From Faecalicatena faecalis (GTDB taxonomy: Bacteria > Bacillota > Clostridia > Lachnospirales > Lachnospiraceae): 64,000 nucleotides of DNA. Below, piece by piece: positions 21,128-31,141 of the stretch. A program made the translations under genes and the position numbers. The notes under the pieces are model-generated. The model ran no database searches. It saw only the letters and a list, made by a program, of their open reading frames with translations, and had not been told where the DNA came from. Position 1 is the stretch's first letter, and the number at the start of each line of letters is the position of its first letter. The stretch is taken from contig NZ_JABACJ020000008.1 in the NCBI RefSeq assembly GCF_012524165.2, forward strand, positions 1 through 64,000, read 5' to 3'.

Positions 21128-22216
21128 ATGGAACTGAAGACCCCGCTTTATGAAGCACATGTAAAAGCAGGAGGAAAGATGGTACCGTTTGGAGGATATC
21201 TCCTGCCGGTGCAGTACAAGACAGGTGTTATCAAGGAACACATGGCAGTCCGTACACAGGCAGGATTGTTCGATGTGTCCCATATGGGTGAGATTCTCTG
21301 CGAAGGTACAGATGCACTCGCGAATCTGCAGATGCTTCTTACGAACAATTTTGACAATTTGGTGGATGGGCAGGCAAGGTACAGTCCGATGTGTAATGAA
21401 AAAGGAGGAACAGTGGACGACTTGATTGTGTACAAACAATCCGATCATCATTACTTTATTGTTGTAAATGCTTCAAATAAAGATAAGGATTATCAGTGGA
21501 TGCTGGATCATCAGTTTGGTGAGGTTACATTTACGGATGTGTCTAAGGACTATGCACAGCTTGCACTGCAGGGACCAAAAGCAATGGATATCCTAAGAAA
21601 GCTGACTACAGAGGAGAATATCCCAAAGAAATATTATCATGCCATATTCGATGCTAAGGTTGCCGGGATTCCCTGTATTGTATCGAAAACAGGTTATACA
21701 GGTGAAGATGGGGTGGAGCTATATCTGCCAAGTAGTAAAGCAGAAGAGATGTGGGATATCCTGCTGGAGAATGGAAAAGAAGAAGGGTTGATTCCATGCG
21801 GCCTCGGGGCGAGAGATACACTTCGAATGGAGGCAGCAATGCCGCTATATGGTCATGAGATGGATGACGAGGTGACTCCGCTCGAGACGGGACTTGGATT
21901 CGCTGTTAAGATGGCAAAGGAAGAATTTATCGGAAAGAAGGCTCTGGAAGAAAAGGGGGAATTAACGAGGAAAAGAGTCGGACTCAAGGTCACGGGAAGA
22001 GGTGTGATTCGCGAACATCAGGACGTATATGTGGATGGAAAGGTAATCGGACATACAACATCCGGTACGCATTGCCCATATCTTGGATATCCGGCAGCAA
22101 TGGCAATGTTAGAGACTGCATATACAGAAGTAGGAACGCAGGTAAGTGTAGAGGTAAGAGGCCGTATGGTGGAAGCAGAGGTGGTTGCCTTACCATTTTA
22201 TAAGAGAAGCAAATAA
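21128..22216 (+). CDS. gcvT: Glycine cleavage system T protein (aminomethyltransferase)
   Basis: A 362-residue cytoplasmic enzyme that moves the methylene carbon of the aminomethyl-lipoyl arm to tetrahydrofolate, releasing ammonia. It starts [22 protein letters not shown], with the typical [22 protein letters not shown] and [18 protein letters not shown] motifs. Full length for the family. AAAGGAGG precedes the ATG. It is the first gene after the glycine riboswitch. Confidence 0.96.
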   Translation: MELKTPLYEAHVKAGGKMVPFGGYLLPVQYKTGVIKEHMAVRTQAGLFDVSHMGEILCEGTDALANLQMLLTNNFDNLVDGQARYSPMCNEKGGTVDDLIVYKQSDHHYFIVVNASNKDKDYQWMLDHQFGEVTFTDVSKDYAQLALQGPKAMDILRKLTTEENIPKKYYHAIFDAKVAGIPCIVSKTGYTGEDGVELYLPSSKAEEMWDILLENGKEEGLIPCGLGARDTLRMEAAMPLYGHEMDDEVTPLETGLGFAVKMAKEEFIGKKALEEKGELTRKRVGLKVTGRGVIREHQDVYVDGKVIGHTTSGTHCPYLGYPAAMAMLETAYTEVGTQVSVEVRGRMVEAEVVALPFYKRSK

Positions 22217-22248
22217 GAAAAATAAAAGAGGACAAGGAGAGCAAAATT

Positions 22249-22629
22249 ATGGAGTTAAGAGCAGAATTAAAGTATTCAAAATCACACGAGTGGGTAAAAG
22301 AAGAGGGAGATATCGTAGTAATCGGGCTGACAGATTATGCACAGTCTGAATTGGGTGACCTGGTATTTGTAAATCTGCCGGAAGAAGGCGACGAAGTCAA
22401 TGTAGGCGACTCCTTCGCAGATGTAGAGTCTGTAAAGGCGGTATCGGATGTTTATGCACCAGTATCCGGTGTGATATGTGAGGTGAATGAAGAGCTGCTG
22501 GATGCCCCCGAAAAAATGAATGAAGCGCCTTATGATGCATGGCTGGTAAAAGTGAAAGATATTACGGAGAAAGAGGAATTATTAACAGCAGAAGAGTATC
22601 AGGCTTTTGTAGAGAGCGAACAGGACTAA
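22249..22629 (+). CDS. gcvH: Glycine cleavage system H protein
   Basis: A 126-residue lipoyl carrier that shuttles the aminomethyl group between the P, T and L proteins. Lys63 in [13 protein letters not shown] is the lipoylation site, matching the family. It lies 32 bp after gcvT and 19 bp before gcvPA. Lipoylation could be supplied by the ligase encoded downstream in the same operon. Confidence 0.96.
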   Translation: MELRAELKYSKSHEWVKEEGDIVVIGLTDYAQSELGDLVFVNLPEEGDEVNVGDSFADVESVKAVSDVYAPVSGVICEVNEELLDAPEKMNEAPYDAWLVKVKDITEKEELLTAEEYQAFVESEQD

Positions 22630-22648
22630 TAGAAAGGCGGTGACCTGT

Positions 22649-23959
22649 ATGGGAAGCTATGTTCCGAATACGAAAGAAGAAAGAACGGCGATGTTGTCCG
22701 AGATTGGTTTCCAGTCAATGGAAGAATTATTTGGGCATATTCCAGATGAAGTGAAGGTCAAAGACGGGCTTAAGATTCCAGAGGGAATGTCTGAATTAGA
22801 AGTGCGCCGGGCAATGAAAAAAATTGCAGATAAGAATCAGATATTCCCAACGATTTTCCGGGGAGCTGGAGCGTATCGCCATTACATTCCAGCCATGGTA
22901 AATAATGTGATTTCAAAGGAGAACCTTCAGACCGCTTATACCCCTTATCAGGCCGAGATCAGTCAGGGAATCCTTCAGTCTATATTTGAATATCAGACCA
23001 TGATCTGTGATCTGACAGGAATGGATGCATCCAATGCGTCGGTCTATGATGGTGCTACGGCAGCGGCGGAAGGTATCGCAATGTGCAGAGAGAGGAAAAG
23101 AAATAAGGCATTTATCTCAGCGGCAGTTCTTCCGGCAACATTGGAGGTCGTTAAGACCTATTGCTTCGGAAATGAAATCGAACTGGAAGTGATTCCAGAG
23201 AAAAACGGGGTGACCGATATCGAGTATTTAAAGGAGCATATTGATACGGCAGCAGCCTGTGTCTATATCCAGCATCCCAACTATTATGGCAATCTGGAAG
23301 ACGCGGCTGCAATCGGTAACATTGTCCACGAAGCAGGTGCAAAATTTATTATGGGAGTAAATCCAATCTCACTCGGTATTCTGAAGACGCCAAAGGAGTA
23401 TGGCGCAGATGTGGCAGTGGGAGACGGACAGCCCTTAGGGCTTCCGCTTGCATTTGGCGGACCATATCTTGGATTTATGGCATGTGTGGGAAGTATGACA
23501 AGAAAGCTCCCGGGAAGAATTGTTGGTCAGACGACAGACCAGAAAGGAAATACGGGATATGTACTGACCCTTCAGGCAAGGGAGCAGCATATTCGAAGAG
23601 AAAAAGCTTCCAGTAACATATGTTCTAATCAGGCACTGTGTGCGCTGGCGGTAGGTGTTTACCTTGCATCTATGGGAAGCAAAGGATTGGAAAATGCTGC
23701 AGTACAGTGTACTTCTAAGGCGCACTATATGGCACGCAGACTCGAGGAAATCGGATTTTGTGTAGAGAACCAGACAGAATTTTTCCATGAATTTGTGACC
23801 GTATCAGAAAAACCGGCAAAGGAGATACTGTCTGCGCTGGAAAAACAGGGCATTCTGGGAGGGTATCCGCTGGATGACCACCGAATCTTGTGGTGTTGTA
23901 CAGAAATGAACACAAAAGAAGAAATCGATGGGACGATTTCAATCTTAAAGGAGGTGTAA
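22649..23959 (+). CDS. gcvPA: Glycine dehydrogenase (decarboxylating) subunit 1
   Basis: A 436-residue N-terminal half of the split P protein, which with subunit 2 decarboxylates glycine onto the H protein lipoate. Typical segments are YIPNTKEER-like at the start (here YVPNTKEER), FRGAGAYRHYIPAMV, TAYTPYQAEISQG and FGGPYLGFMA. The ATG at 22649 has AAAGGCGG 8 nt upstream, preferable to a GTG at 22640. The next gene begins 3 nt after the stop. Confidence 0.95.
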   Translation: MGSYVPNTKEERTAMLSEIGFQSMEELFGHIPDEVKVKDGLKIPEGMSELEVRRAMKKIADKNQIFPTIFRGAGAYRHYIPAMVNNVISKENLQTAYTPYQAEISQGILQSIFEYQTMICDLTGMDASNASVYDGATAAAEGIAMCRERKRNKAFISAAVLPATLEVVKTYCFGNEIELEVIPEKNGVTDIEYLKEHIDTAAACVYIQHPNYYGNLEDAAAIGNIVHEAGAKFIMGVNPISLGILKTPKEYGADVAVGDGQPLGLPLAFGGPYLGFMACVGSMTRKLPGRIVGQTTDQKGNTGYVLTLQAREQHIRREKASSNICSNQALCALAVGVYLASMGSKGLENAAVQCTSKAHYMARRLEEIGFCVENQTEFFHEFVTVSEKPAKEILSALEKQGILGGYPLDDHRILWCCTEMNTKEEIDGTISILKEV

Positions 23960-23962
23960 TGT

Positions 23963-25393
23963 ATGTTAATATTTGAAAAAAGCAGACCGGGCAGGGGATG
24001 CAGTACACTTCCTGCATGTGATGTAGAAGTCGTTCGGCCAAAAGAGAGAGATAAAAGAGAGTTAAAACTGCATATGCCGGAGCTGTCGGAGGTGGAACTT
24101 AGCAGACATTACACAGAACTGGCTAAAAAGTCCCATGGCGTGAACGATGGATTTTATCCGCTTGGATCTTGTACCATGAAGTACAACCCAAGAATCAATG
24201 AAGAGATTGCAGCACTTCCAGGGTTCAAAGAGATTCATCCGCTGCAGCCGGAGCATACGGTTCAGGGATGTCTGGAGGTGTTAAAGCGTTCCGAAGAAGC
24301 ACTCTGTGAGATTACAGGAATGGATGCCATGACGCTGCAGCCGGCAGCAGGAGCTCACGGAGAGTTTACAGGGTTGCTTCTGATGAAAGCTTATCATCAC
24401 AGCAGAGGAGATCAGAAGAGGACAAAAATTATTGTCCCGGATTCTGCACATGGAACGAACCCGGCAAGTGCGGCTATGGCAGGATATTCTGTAGTGAGTA
24501 TCCCATCCGGTCCGGATGGTTGTGTCGATCTTAAAAAGTTAAGGGAAGCAGTGGGCGACGACATAGCCGGCCTGATGCTGACGAATCCGAATACAGTCGG
24601 TCTTTTCGATAAGAACATTTTGGAAATTACGGATATTGTACATGAGTGCGGCGGACTCTGCTATTATGACGGGGCGAACCTGAATGCAGTGATGGGAACA
24701 GTACGCCCTGGGGACATGGGATTTGACGTGATTCATCTCAATCTGCATAAAACATTTTCTACCCCGCATGGCGGAGGCGGACCGGGAAGCGGACCAGTCG
24801 GATGTAAGGCATGTCTCGCAGAATTTTTGCCATCAGTGCGTGTGGATGGGGAAGAAGTGTTAAGACTTACGAAGGCAGAGCACGGCATCGGTGAGGTAAA
24901 GAGTTTTTACGGGAACTTCCTTGTTGTAGTGAGGGCATTGACCTATATCATGACACTGGGAAGGGAAGGAATCACAGAGGCCAGCCAGAATGCAGTACTC
25001 AATGCGAACTATATGATGCACAAATTAAAGGAGCAGTATCAGATGGCATATGACGAAGTGTGCATGCATGAGTTCGTAATGAGCCTTTCTGATCTTAAGA
25101 AATCAACAGGTGTTTCCGCTATGGATATTGCAAAAGGACTTTTGGATCATGAGATTCATCCACCGACAATGTATTTCCCGTTGATCGTGGAGGAAGCGCT
25201 TATGGTGGAGCCTACAGAAACAGAATCCAAGGAAACGATCGATGAGGCAGTCGGTGTGTTCAGAGAATTATATGAGCTTGCAGTCAAGGATGCAGAACGT
25301 CTTCACAATGCTCCGGTCAGTACGCCGGTAGGCAGATTGGATGAAGTAAAAGCTGCAAGACATCCGGTGCTTCGTTATTCATTTGATGTGTAG
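23963..25393 (+). CDS. gcvPB: Glycine dehydrogenase (decarboxylating) subunit 2, PLP-binding
   Basis: A 476-residue partner of gcvPA carrying the pyridoxal phosphate site, Lys263 in LNLHKTFSTPHGGGGPGSGP. Other signatures are GFYPLGSCTMKYNP and HGTNPASAAMAGY. The P protein releases CO2 from glycine and leaves the aminomethyl group on the H protein. GGAGGTG lies just before the ATG. Confidence 0.96.
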   Translation: MLIFEKSRPGRGCSTLPACDVEVVRPKERDKRELKLHMPELSEVELSRHYTELAKKSHGVNDGFYPLGSCTMKYNPRINEEIAALPGFKEIHPLQPEHTVQGCLEVLKRSEEALCEITGMDAMTLQPAAGAHGEFTGLLLMKAYHHSRGDQKRTKIIVPDSAHGTNPASAAMAGYSVVSIPSGPDGCVDLKKLREAVGDDIAGLMLTNPNTVGLFDKNILEITDIVHECGGLCYYDGANLNAVMGTVRPGDMGFDVIHLNLHKTFSTPHGGGGPGSGPVGCKACLAEFLPSVRVDGEEVLRLTKAEHGIGEVKSFYGNFLVVVRALTYIMTLGREGITEASQNAVLNANYMMHKLKEQYQMAYDEVCMHEFVMSLSDLKKSTGVSAMDIAKGLLDHEIHPPTMYFPLIVEEALMVEPTETESKETIDEAVGVFRELYELAVKDAERLHNAPVSTPVGRLDEVKAARHPVLRYSFDV

Positions 25394-25411
25394 AAGACAG
25401 GGGCTAAGGCA

Positions 25412-26410
25412 GTGATCAGGAAAATAACATATATAGAAAGTAAACAGTATGATCCTTACGAGAATCTGGCGGTGGAGGAATATTTGCTGCTAAATTGCAG
25501 GGAAGATCAATGTATTCTGTATTTGTGGCAGAATCAGAATACGGTCGTGATCGGACGCAATCAGAATGCCTGGAAAGAATGCCTTGTCAGCAAGCTGGAG
25601 GAGGACGGCGGACATTTGGCCCGCCGTCTGTCCGGTGGAGGGGCAGTCTATCATGATCTGGGGAATCTGAATTTCACATTTTTGGCAGGCAAAGAAAATT
25701 ATAATGTAGACCGACAACTGGAGGTTATTTTAAAGGCCGTCAGCAGGCTGGGGATTCAGGCAGAAAAGTCTGGACGCAATGATGTCCTGATTCATGGAAA
25801 AAAATTTTCTGGAAATGCATTCTATGAACAAGGAGCTCATTGCTGTCATCATGGCACCTTGATGGTGAATGTGAATCTGGGAGAACTGTCAAAGTATCTA
25901 ACAGTCTCCAAAGAAAAACTGCAGTCTAAAGGGGTCGATTCAGTGAAGTCGCGAGTGGCGAATTTAACGGAGTTTCTTCCAGAGCTCTCAATAGAACAGT
26001 TGAAACTGGCATTAAAGTATGCATTTGATGAGGTTTATGGGTTACAGGCAGAAGTCATTGGGATAGAGGATCTTGAACAGGACAAGGTGCAGGCAGCGAA
26101 AAAGCGTTTTTCATCATGGAAATGGCTGTATGGCAGAAAAATAGATTTTCAATATGAACTGTCTCATCGGTTTTCATGGGGACAGATGAATATCCAGTTA
26201 AAGGTCGCAGATGGAAGAATTGAGGATGTGGCGGTATATTCTGATTCATTAGTACCGGGCTTCATTGAAAATATACCCAAATATCTAAAGAAAGTCCGCT
26301 ACAACAAGAACAGTATTTGTGCAGAGCTAGGCCTGTATTGGTCCAGAAATCAGCAGGAAGAAGAAATGATAAAAGACATAATAGCATGGATCAAAACAGT
26401 AGATTTATAG
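25412..26410 (+). CDS. lplA: Lipoate-protein ligase A
   Basis: A 332-residue ligase that activates free lipoate with ATP and attaches it to carrier proteins; here the obvious substrate is GcvH. It carries the LplA fold motifs RRLSGGGAVYHDLGNLNF and the catalytic lysine region HGKKFSGNAF, and has the C-terminal accessory domain. It starts with GTG at 25412 behind a weak AAGG site, 18 nt after gcvPB. The operon position suggests the cell depends on salvaged lipoate. Confidence 0.9.
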   Translation: MIRKITYIESKQYDPYENLAVEEYLLLNCREDQCILYLWQNQNTVVIGRNQNAWKECLVSKLEEDGGHLARRLSGGGAVYHDLGNLNFTFLAGKENYNVDRQLEVILKAVSRLGIQAEKSGRNDVLIHGKKFSGNAFYEQGAHCCHHGTLMVNVNLGELSKYLTVSKEKLQSKGVDSVKSRVANLTEFLPELSIEQLKLALKYAFDEVYGLQAEVIGIEDLEQDKVQAAKKRFSSWKWLYGRKIDFQYELSHRFSWGQMNIQLKVADGRIEDVAVYSDSLVPGFIENIPKYLKKVRYNKNSICAELGLYWSRNQQEEEMIKDIIAWIKTVDL

Positions 26411-26421
26411 AGGAGAGAAAA

Positions 26422-27828
26422 ATGGAGAACAAATATGACCTGATTGTGATCGGTGCCGGGCCGGGAGGATATGTAGCGGCAATCAAGGCGGCGAAGTTAG
26501 GATTGAGAACAGCAGTGATCGAGGCTGGAAGAGTAGGCGGGACTTGTCTGAACAGAGGTTGTATTCCGGCTAAAGCAATGCTGCATGCGTCTTCTTTGTA
26601 CCGGGAGATACAGGAAGGAGAAAGGTTCGGAATCCTGGCTTTGGATGTGTCATTTGATTATGAAAAGATTCTGGCTTATAAAGAAGGAACAACAGAGAAG
26701 CTGGTTCAAGGTGTAGATAAGCTTTTAAAAGCCAATGGAGTCGCATTGATTTCTGGAAGAGGAACGCTCCTTTCTAAGAGACAGGTACAGGTAACCGATC
26801 AAGGAACACAAGAAATCTACAGTGCCCAGAACATCATCCTGGCAACGGGCTCCAAGCCATTGCTCCTGCCAATCCAGGGAATGGATCTGCCAGGAGTACT
26901 GACCAGTGATGAGTTGTTCCAGTTGAAAAAGCTGCCGGAAAGTCTGGTCATTATTGGCGGCGGTGTGATCAGTGTGGAGTTTGCAACAGCATTTGCCGCA
27001 TTTGGCTGTAAAATCACGATTTTAGAAGCGCTTCCAAGATTGATTCCGAATATGGAAAAAGAAATCTCCCAGAATCTGAAATTGATTTTGAAGAAACGGG
27101 GGATAGATATTCATACCTCTGCTTCGGTACAGAGCGTGGTGGAAGACAACGGGGCTTATGCATGCAGATTCATAGAAAAGGAAAAGGAGATGTCTGTGTC
27201 TGCTCAATATGTATTGTGTGCAGTTGGACGTATCCCGAATACGGAAGGGCTGTTTGGAGAAGGGATACAACCAGAGATGGAGCGTGGAAGAGTGGTTGTA
27301 GACGAACATTTCAAGACCAGCCTGGAGGGCGTCTATGCAATCGGTGATCTGATCAAGGGCATGCAGCTTGCACATACGGCCAGCGCACAGGGCATGGTGA
27401 CGGCAGAATATCTGGCGGGAAAGGAAGCCTCTATCGACCTTAATGTTGTTCCGAGTTGTGTATATACATCCCCGGAGATCGCATCTGTGGGGCTTACTGA
27501 GGATGAGGCAAAAGAAAAGGGAATCCCGGTGAGAGTCGGAAAGTTTATTATGAGTGCGAATGGAAAGTCGTTGATCACCCAGGAAGAACGTGGATTTGTA
27601 AAGGTCGTGGTACAAGAAAAAACGGATCAGATACTGGGGGCACAGATGATGTGTGCAAGAGCTACGGATATGATTGGAGAATTTAGTACAGCGATAGCAA
27701 ATCATATGTCAGCCGGCCAACTATTAAAAGGGATGCGTGCTCATCCGACATACAACGAGGGCGTCGGGGAAGCGTTGGAAGAGCTTTTTGATGGTGCTAT
27801 TCATGTAGCTCCGAAAAAGAGACGATAA
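26422..27828 (+). CDS. lpdA: Dihydrolipoyl dehydrogenase (glycine cleavage L protein)
   Basis: A 468-residue FAD enzyme that reoxidises the dihydrolipoyl arm of GcvH and makes NADH. FAD site IVIGAGPGGYVAAI, redox pair Cys42/Cys47 in GGTCLNRGCIPAKAM, NAD site VIIGGGVISVEFA, and C-terminal catalytic AHPTYNEGVGEA. There is no N-terminal lipoyl domain. The ATG at 26422 has GAGGAGAG upstream; longer in-frame starts run into lplA and are rejected. Confidence 0.95.
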   Translation: MENKYDLIVIGAGPGGYVAAIKAAKLGLRTAVIEAGRVGGTCLNRGCIPAKAMLHASSLYREIQEGERFGILALDVSFDYEKILAYKEGTTEKLVQGVDKLLKANGVALISGRGTLLSKRQVQVTDQGTQEIYSAQNIILATGSKPLLLPIQGMDLPGVLTSDELFQLKKLPESLVIIGGGVISVEFATAFAAFGCKITILEALPRLIPNMEKEISQNLKLILKKRGIDIHTSASVQSVVEDNGAYACRFIEKEKEMSVSAQYVLCAVGRIPNTEGLFGEGIQPEMERGRVVVDEHFKTSLEGVYAIGDLIKGMQLAHTASAQGMVTAEYLAGKEASIDLNVVPSCVYTSPEIASVGLTEDEAKEKGIPVRVGKFIMSANGKSLITQEERGFVKVVVQEKTDQILGAQMMCARATDMIGEFSTAIANHMSAGQLLKGMRAHPTYNEGVGEALEELFDGAIHVAPKKRR

Positions 27829-27849
27829 AAGGCCAAGGAGAACGAGAAA

Positions 27850-29529
27850 ATGGGATTTAAAAGTGATATAGAGATTGCACAGGAAACGAAGCTGCAAGTG
27901 ATTAATGAAATCGCAGAAGCCGCCGGGATACCGGATCAATATGTAGAGAATTATGGAAAATATAAAGCGAAGATCGACTACCGTTATTATGAAGATGAAC
28001 TGGCTAAACGCCCGGATGCGAAGGTGATTCTGGTAACTGCCATCAATCCGACGCCAGCAGGAGAAGGCAAAACAACGACAACGATCGGGGTGGCCGATGC
28101 TATGAACCGATTGGGAAAGAAAACAATGGTCGCATTAAGAGAGCCTTCACTCGGACCGGTCTTTGGAGTGAAGGGCGGTGCAGCCGGAGGCGGTTACGCA
28201 CAGGTCGTGCCGATGGAAGATATCAATCTGCATTTCACAGGAGATCTGCATGCCATTGGTGCGGCAAATAACCTGATTGCAGCGATGCTTGACAATCACA
28301 TCCATCAAGGCAATGCATTGGATATTGATACGAACCGCGTGACATGGAGAAGATGCGTGGACATGAATGACCGTCAACTGCGCAGTATTGTAGACGGACT
28401 TGGAGCAAAGGCGGACGGTGTGACAAGACAGGATGGATTTGATATTACGGTGGCCTCGGAGATTATGGCAGTATTCTGTCTGGCAAATGATATTTTAGAT
28501 TTAAAGAGACGTGTGGCGAAGATCATTGTAGCTTATTCCAGAACTGGCGAACCGGTAACTGCGGGAGACCTGCATGCAGAAGGGGCAGTTGCAGCGCTTT
28601 TAAAGGATGCCTTGAAGCCGAACCTGGTGCAGACCCTGGAAGGAACACCGGCATTTATCCACGGAGGACCGTTCGCAAATATTGCTCATGGATGTAACAG
28701 CGTCATTGCCACAAAAATGGGAATCAAGATGGCAGATTATATGGTGACAGAGGCAGGATTTGGTGCAGACCTTGGAGCAGAAAAATTTGTCGATATTAAG
28801 TGCCGTATGTCAGGAATCCGTCCCAATGCTGTTATCCTGGTAGCAACCATTAAGGCATTGAAATATAATGGCGGCGTGCCAAAGACAGAACTACAGGCAG
28901 AGAATCTGCAAGCTCTGGAAAAGGGAATCCCGAATCTGCTCAAGCATATTGAAAATATTACGAAAGTCTATCATCTGCCAGCGGTAGTTGCCATTAACAA
29001 GTTCCCGACAGATACGGATGCGGAGCTTGCATTGGTAAAAGAAAAATGTAAAGAATTAGGCGTGAATGTTGCCCTGTCAGATGTGTGGGCAAATGGAGGT
29101 GCAGGAGGCGAGGAACTGGCCCGGGAAGTAATCCGCCTGTGTGAAGGGGAAAGTACCATGGAATTTGTCTATGATGTAAAAGCCTCTATTAAAGAGAAGA
29201 TTGAAGCAATTGCTACGAAGGTATATGGGGCTGATGGTGTGGATTATACTCCAAAGGCTGAGAAAGAAATAAAGAATCTGGAGAGAATTGGATTAGGAGA
29301 CCTTCCGATTTGTATGGCAAAGAATCAATATTCTCTGACAGATGATGCTAAGAAACTGGGACGACCAGAAGGTTTTCGTATTACGATCCGTGATATCACA
29401 GCATCTGCCGGGGCCGGTTTTTTGGTGGCATTGACCGGTGATATCATGAAGATGCCGGGACTTCCAAAGGTACCCGCGGCAGAGAAAATCGATGTGGATG
29501 CTGATGGTGTGATATCAGGACTCTTCTAG
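27850..29529 (+). CDS. fhs: Formate-tetrahydrofolate ligase (10-formyl-THF synthetase)
   Basis: A 559-residue enzyme interconverting formate + THF + ATP with 10-formyl-THF + ADP + Pi. The P-loop [13 protein letters not shown] spans about 68-80, and [22 protein letters not shown] is diagnostic. It is also the first step of the Wood-Ljungdahl methyl branch. Placed after the glycine cleavage genes, it can run in the ATP-forming direction to release formate (inference). It starts 22 bp after lpdA behind AAGGAG. Confidence 0.97.
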   Translation: MGFKSDIEIAQETKLQVINEIAEAAGIPDQYVENYGKYKAKIDYRYYEDELAKRPDAKVILVTAINPTPAGEGKTTTTIGVADAMNRLGKKTMVALREPSLGPVFGVKGGAAGGGYAQVVPMEDINLHFTGDLHAIGAANNLIAAMLDNHIHQGNALDIDTNRVTWRRCVDMNDRQLRSIVDGLGAKADGVTRQDGFDITVASEIMAVFCLANDILDLKRRVAKIIVAYSRTGEPVTAGDLHAEGAVAALLKDALKPNLVQTLEGTPAFIHGGPFANIAHGCNSVIATKMGIKMADYMVTEAGFGADLGAEKFVDIKCRMSGIRPNAVILVATIKALKYNGGVPKTELQAENLQALEKGIPNLLKHIENITKVYHLPAVVAINKFPTDTDAELALVKEKCKELGVNVALSDVWANGGAGGEELAREVIRLCEGESTMEFVYDVKASIKEKIEAIATKVYGADGVDYTPKAEKEIKNLERIGLGDLPICMAKNQYSLTDDAKKLGRPEGFRITIRDITASAGAGFLVALTGDIMKMPGLPKVPAAEKIDVDADGVISGLF

Positions 29530-29542
29530 GAGGAATGAAAAA

Positions 29543-30169
29543 ATGATGCTAGAGAAAAAGACAACAGATTTTCTGGAGGTACTTTCTTCAGCAGCACCAG
29601 TACCGGGCGGAGGCGGGACCTCCGCCGCGGTAGGAGCATTTGCGTCCGCGCTGGGCATGATGGTAGCGAATCTGACTGTAGGGAAGAAAAAATATGCAGA
29701 TGTCGAGGAAGAAATAAAAGAAGTAAGAGGTCAGCTAAAACATTTGCAGGATAAGCTGGTGGAGCTGACAGATGAGGATGCAAAGGCATTTGAACCATTG
29801 TCAAGGGCTTATGGACTCCCGAAAGATACGAAGGAGCAAAAGGCAGAGAAAGAACGGATATTGGAAGATGCCTTGTATGAGGCGAGTGTAGTTCCGATGC
29901 AGATCATGGAGACGATTCTCCAGGTGGTACATCTGTTGGAGGTTCTGGGAGAGAAAGGAAGCCGGATCGCGATCAGTGACGTGGGCGTCGGTATCCTGTT
30001 TGCACAGGCGGCACTGGAGGGCGCCTCTCTCAATGTATTTATCAATACGAAACTGATGAAAAACCGGGAGCGTGCAGAACAGATGAATCAGCGCACTGAG
30101 GCTATGATCGAAGAAGGGCGCGAATGGAAAAAGCGTATTTATCAATGCGTGCTTGAAAAGATCAAATAA
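29543..30169 (+). CDS. fchA: FchA-type methenyltetrahydrofolate cyclohydrolase (cyclodeaminase family)
   Basis: A 208-residue helical protein of the formiminotransferase-cyclodeaminase family. The signature SAAPVPGGGGTSAAVGAFASALG appears in the first 40 residues (split here: SAAPVPGGGG, then TSAAVGAFASALG). In clostridia this protein acts as 5,10-methenyl-THF cyclohydrolase. It sits between fhs and folD. Either ATG at 29543 or 29546 is possible; GGAGGA lies 9 nt upstream of the first. Its presence next to a FolD lacking the usual Lys is discussed as a finding. Confidence 0.9.
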   Translation: MMLEKKTTDFLEVLSSAAPVPGGGGTSAAVGAFASALGMMVANLTVGKKKYADVEEEIKEVRGQLKHLQDKLVELTDEDAKAFEPLSRAYGLPKDTKEQKAEKERILEDALYEASVVPMQIMETILQVVHLLEVLGEKGSRIAISDVGVGILFAQAALEGASLNVFINTKLMKNRERAEQMNQRTEAMIEEGREWKKRIYQCVLEKIK

Positions 30170-30187
30170 GGGCCGGAGGAAAAGTAT

Positions 30188-31045
30188 ATGAGTACAGCTA
30201 TGATGGGATCGGACGTGGCAAAAGCCATGAAGGAGCATCTGATTCAGGAAGTTATAGAATTGAAAGAAAAAGGAATAGAACCATGTCTGACGATTATCCG
30301 AGTAGGTAACAGGGAAGACGATCTTGCCTATGAGCGCGGAGCAAAGAAAAGAATGGAACTGGTCGGCATCAAATGCCAAGTGCTGGAATTGCCGGAGAAT
30401 ATCCATCAGGCAGAGTTTGAGGAGGCATTCCAGAAGGTGAATGAGGATCCGAAGGTCCATGGAATCTTATTGTTCCGGCCGCTTCCGGGGAACTTAGATG
30501 AAGGGCCGGTAAAAGCAATGATCCATCCGTTTAAGGATGTAGACTGTATGAGTGATATTAACGTTGCCAGGATATTTTCAGGAGACGAAAAAGGATTTGC
30601 ACCATGTACGGCAGAGGCGGTCATGGAGATGCTGGACTATTACGGCATCGATCCGAAAGGGAAGCGTGTTACAATTGTAGGGAGAAGTATGGTAGTCGGA
30701 AAACCGCTTTCTATGCTGCTTTTGAAGAAACATGCTACGATTACGATCTGCCACACACGGACAGAAGATCTTGCAGGAACGTGCCGCAATGCAGAGATAT
30801 TAGTGGCGGCTGCAGGAAAAGCAAAGCTGATTACAAAAGAAATGGTGGGGGACGGTGCGGTTGTTGTGGATGTAGGAATTCATCTTGATGAGTCAGGAAA
30901 TCTCTGCGGAGATGTGGATTTTGACGCTGTAAAGGAGAGGGCTTCTTACATCAGTCCAGTGCCTAAGGGAGTCGGAAGCGTGACAACTTCGGTGCTGGCA
31001 AATCATGTAGTCCGTGCCGCTAGGTATTTGACCACATCTTGCTGA
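30188..31045 (+). CDS. folD: Methylenetetrahydrofolate dehydrogenase (FolD family)
   Basis: A 285-residue FolD-family enzyme oxidising 5,10-methylene-THF to methenyl-THF with NAD(P). The NADP-binding segment GRSMVVGKPLSMLL and C-terminal SPVPKGVGSVTTSVL are typical. In the canonical Y-x3-K active site the Tyr is kept (Tyr48 in LAYERGAKKR) but the position of the Lys is Ala52, with Lys53 and Lys54 following. This belongs to a clostridial subgroup with DDLAYERGA-like sequence. GGAGG precedes the ATG. It is the last gene of the operon. Confidence 0.9.
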   Translation: MSTAMMGSDVAKAMKEHLIQEVIELKEKGIEPCLTIIRVGNREDDLAYERGAKKRMELVGIKCQVLELPENIHQAEFEEAFQKVNEDPKVHGILLFRPLPGNLDEGPVKAMIHPFKDVDCMSDINVARIFSGDEKGFAPCTAEAVMEMLDYYGIDPKGKRVTIVGRSMVVGKPLSMLLLKKHATITICHTRTEDLAGTCRNAEILVAAAGKAKLITKEMVGDGAVVVDVGIHLDESGNLCGDVDFDAVKERASYISPVPKGVGSVTTSVLANHVVRAARYLTTSC

Positions 31046-31053
31046 GATATATA

Positions 31054-31098
31054 AAAAGGTTCTTCTATCATGAAAAGAAAATGATAGAAGAACCTTTT
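31054..31098. terminator. Bidirectional terminator between folD and the alpha/beta hydrolase
   Basis: An 18-bp perfect stem, left arm 31054-31071 (AAAAGGTTCTTCTATCAT) and right arm 31081-31098, with a 9-nt loop, A-rich on one side and T-rich on the other. It serves both convergent units. Confidence 0.92.
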
Positions 31099-31141
31099 CG
31101 ATTATGAGCTTTTGATGTATGAAGTCTATACAGTTTCTAAA

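Noticed and set aside
27022..27705. A 227-codon minus-strand frame inside lpdA
   Set aside because: lpdA has full catalytic motifs on the plus strand; the antisense frame reads as Cys/His/Arg-rich shadow sequence.
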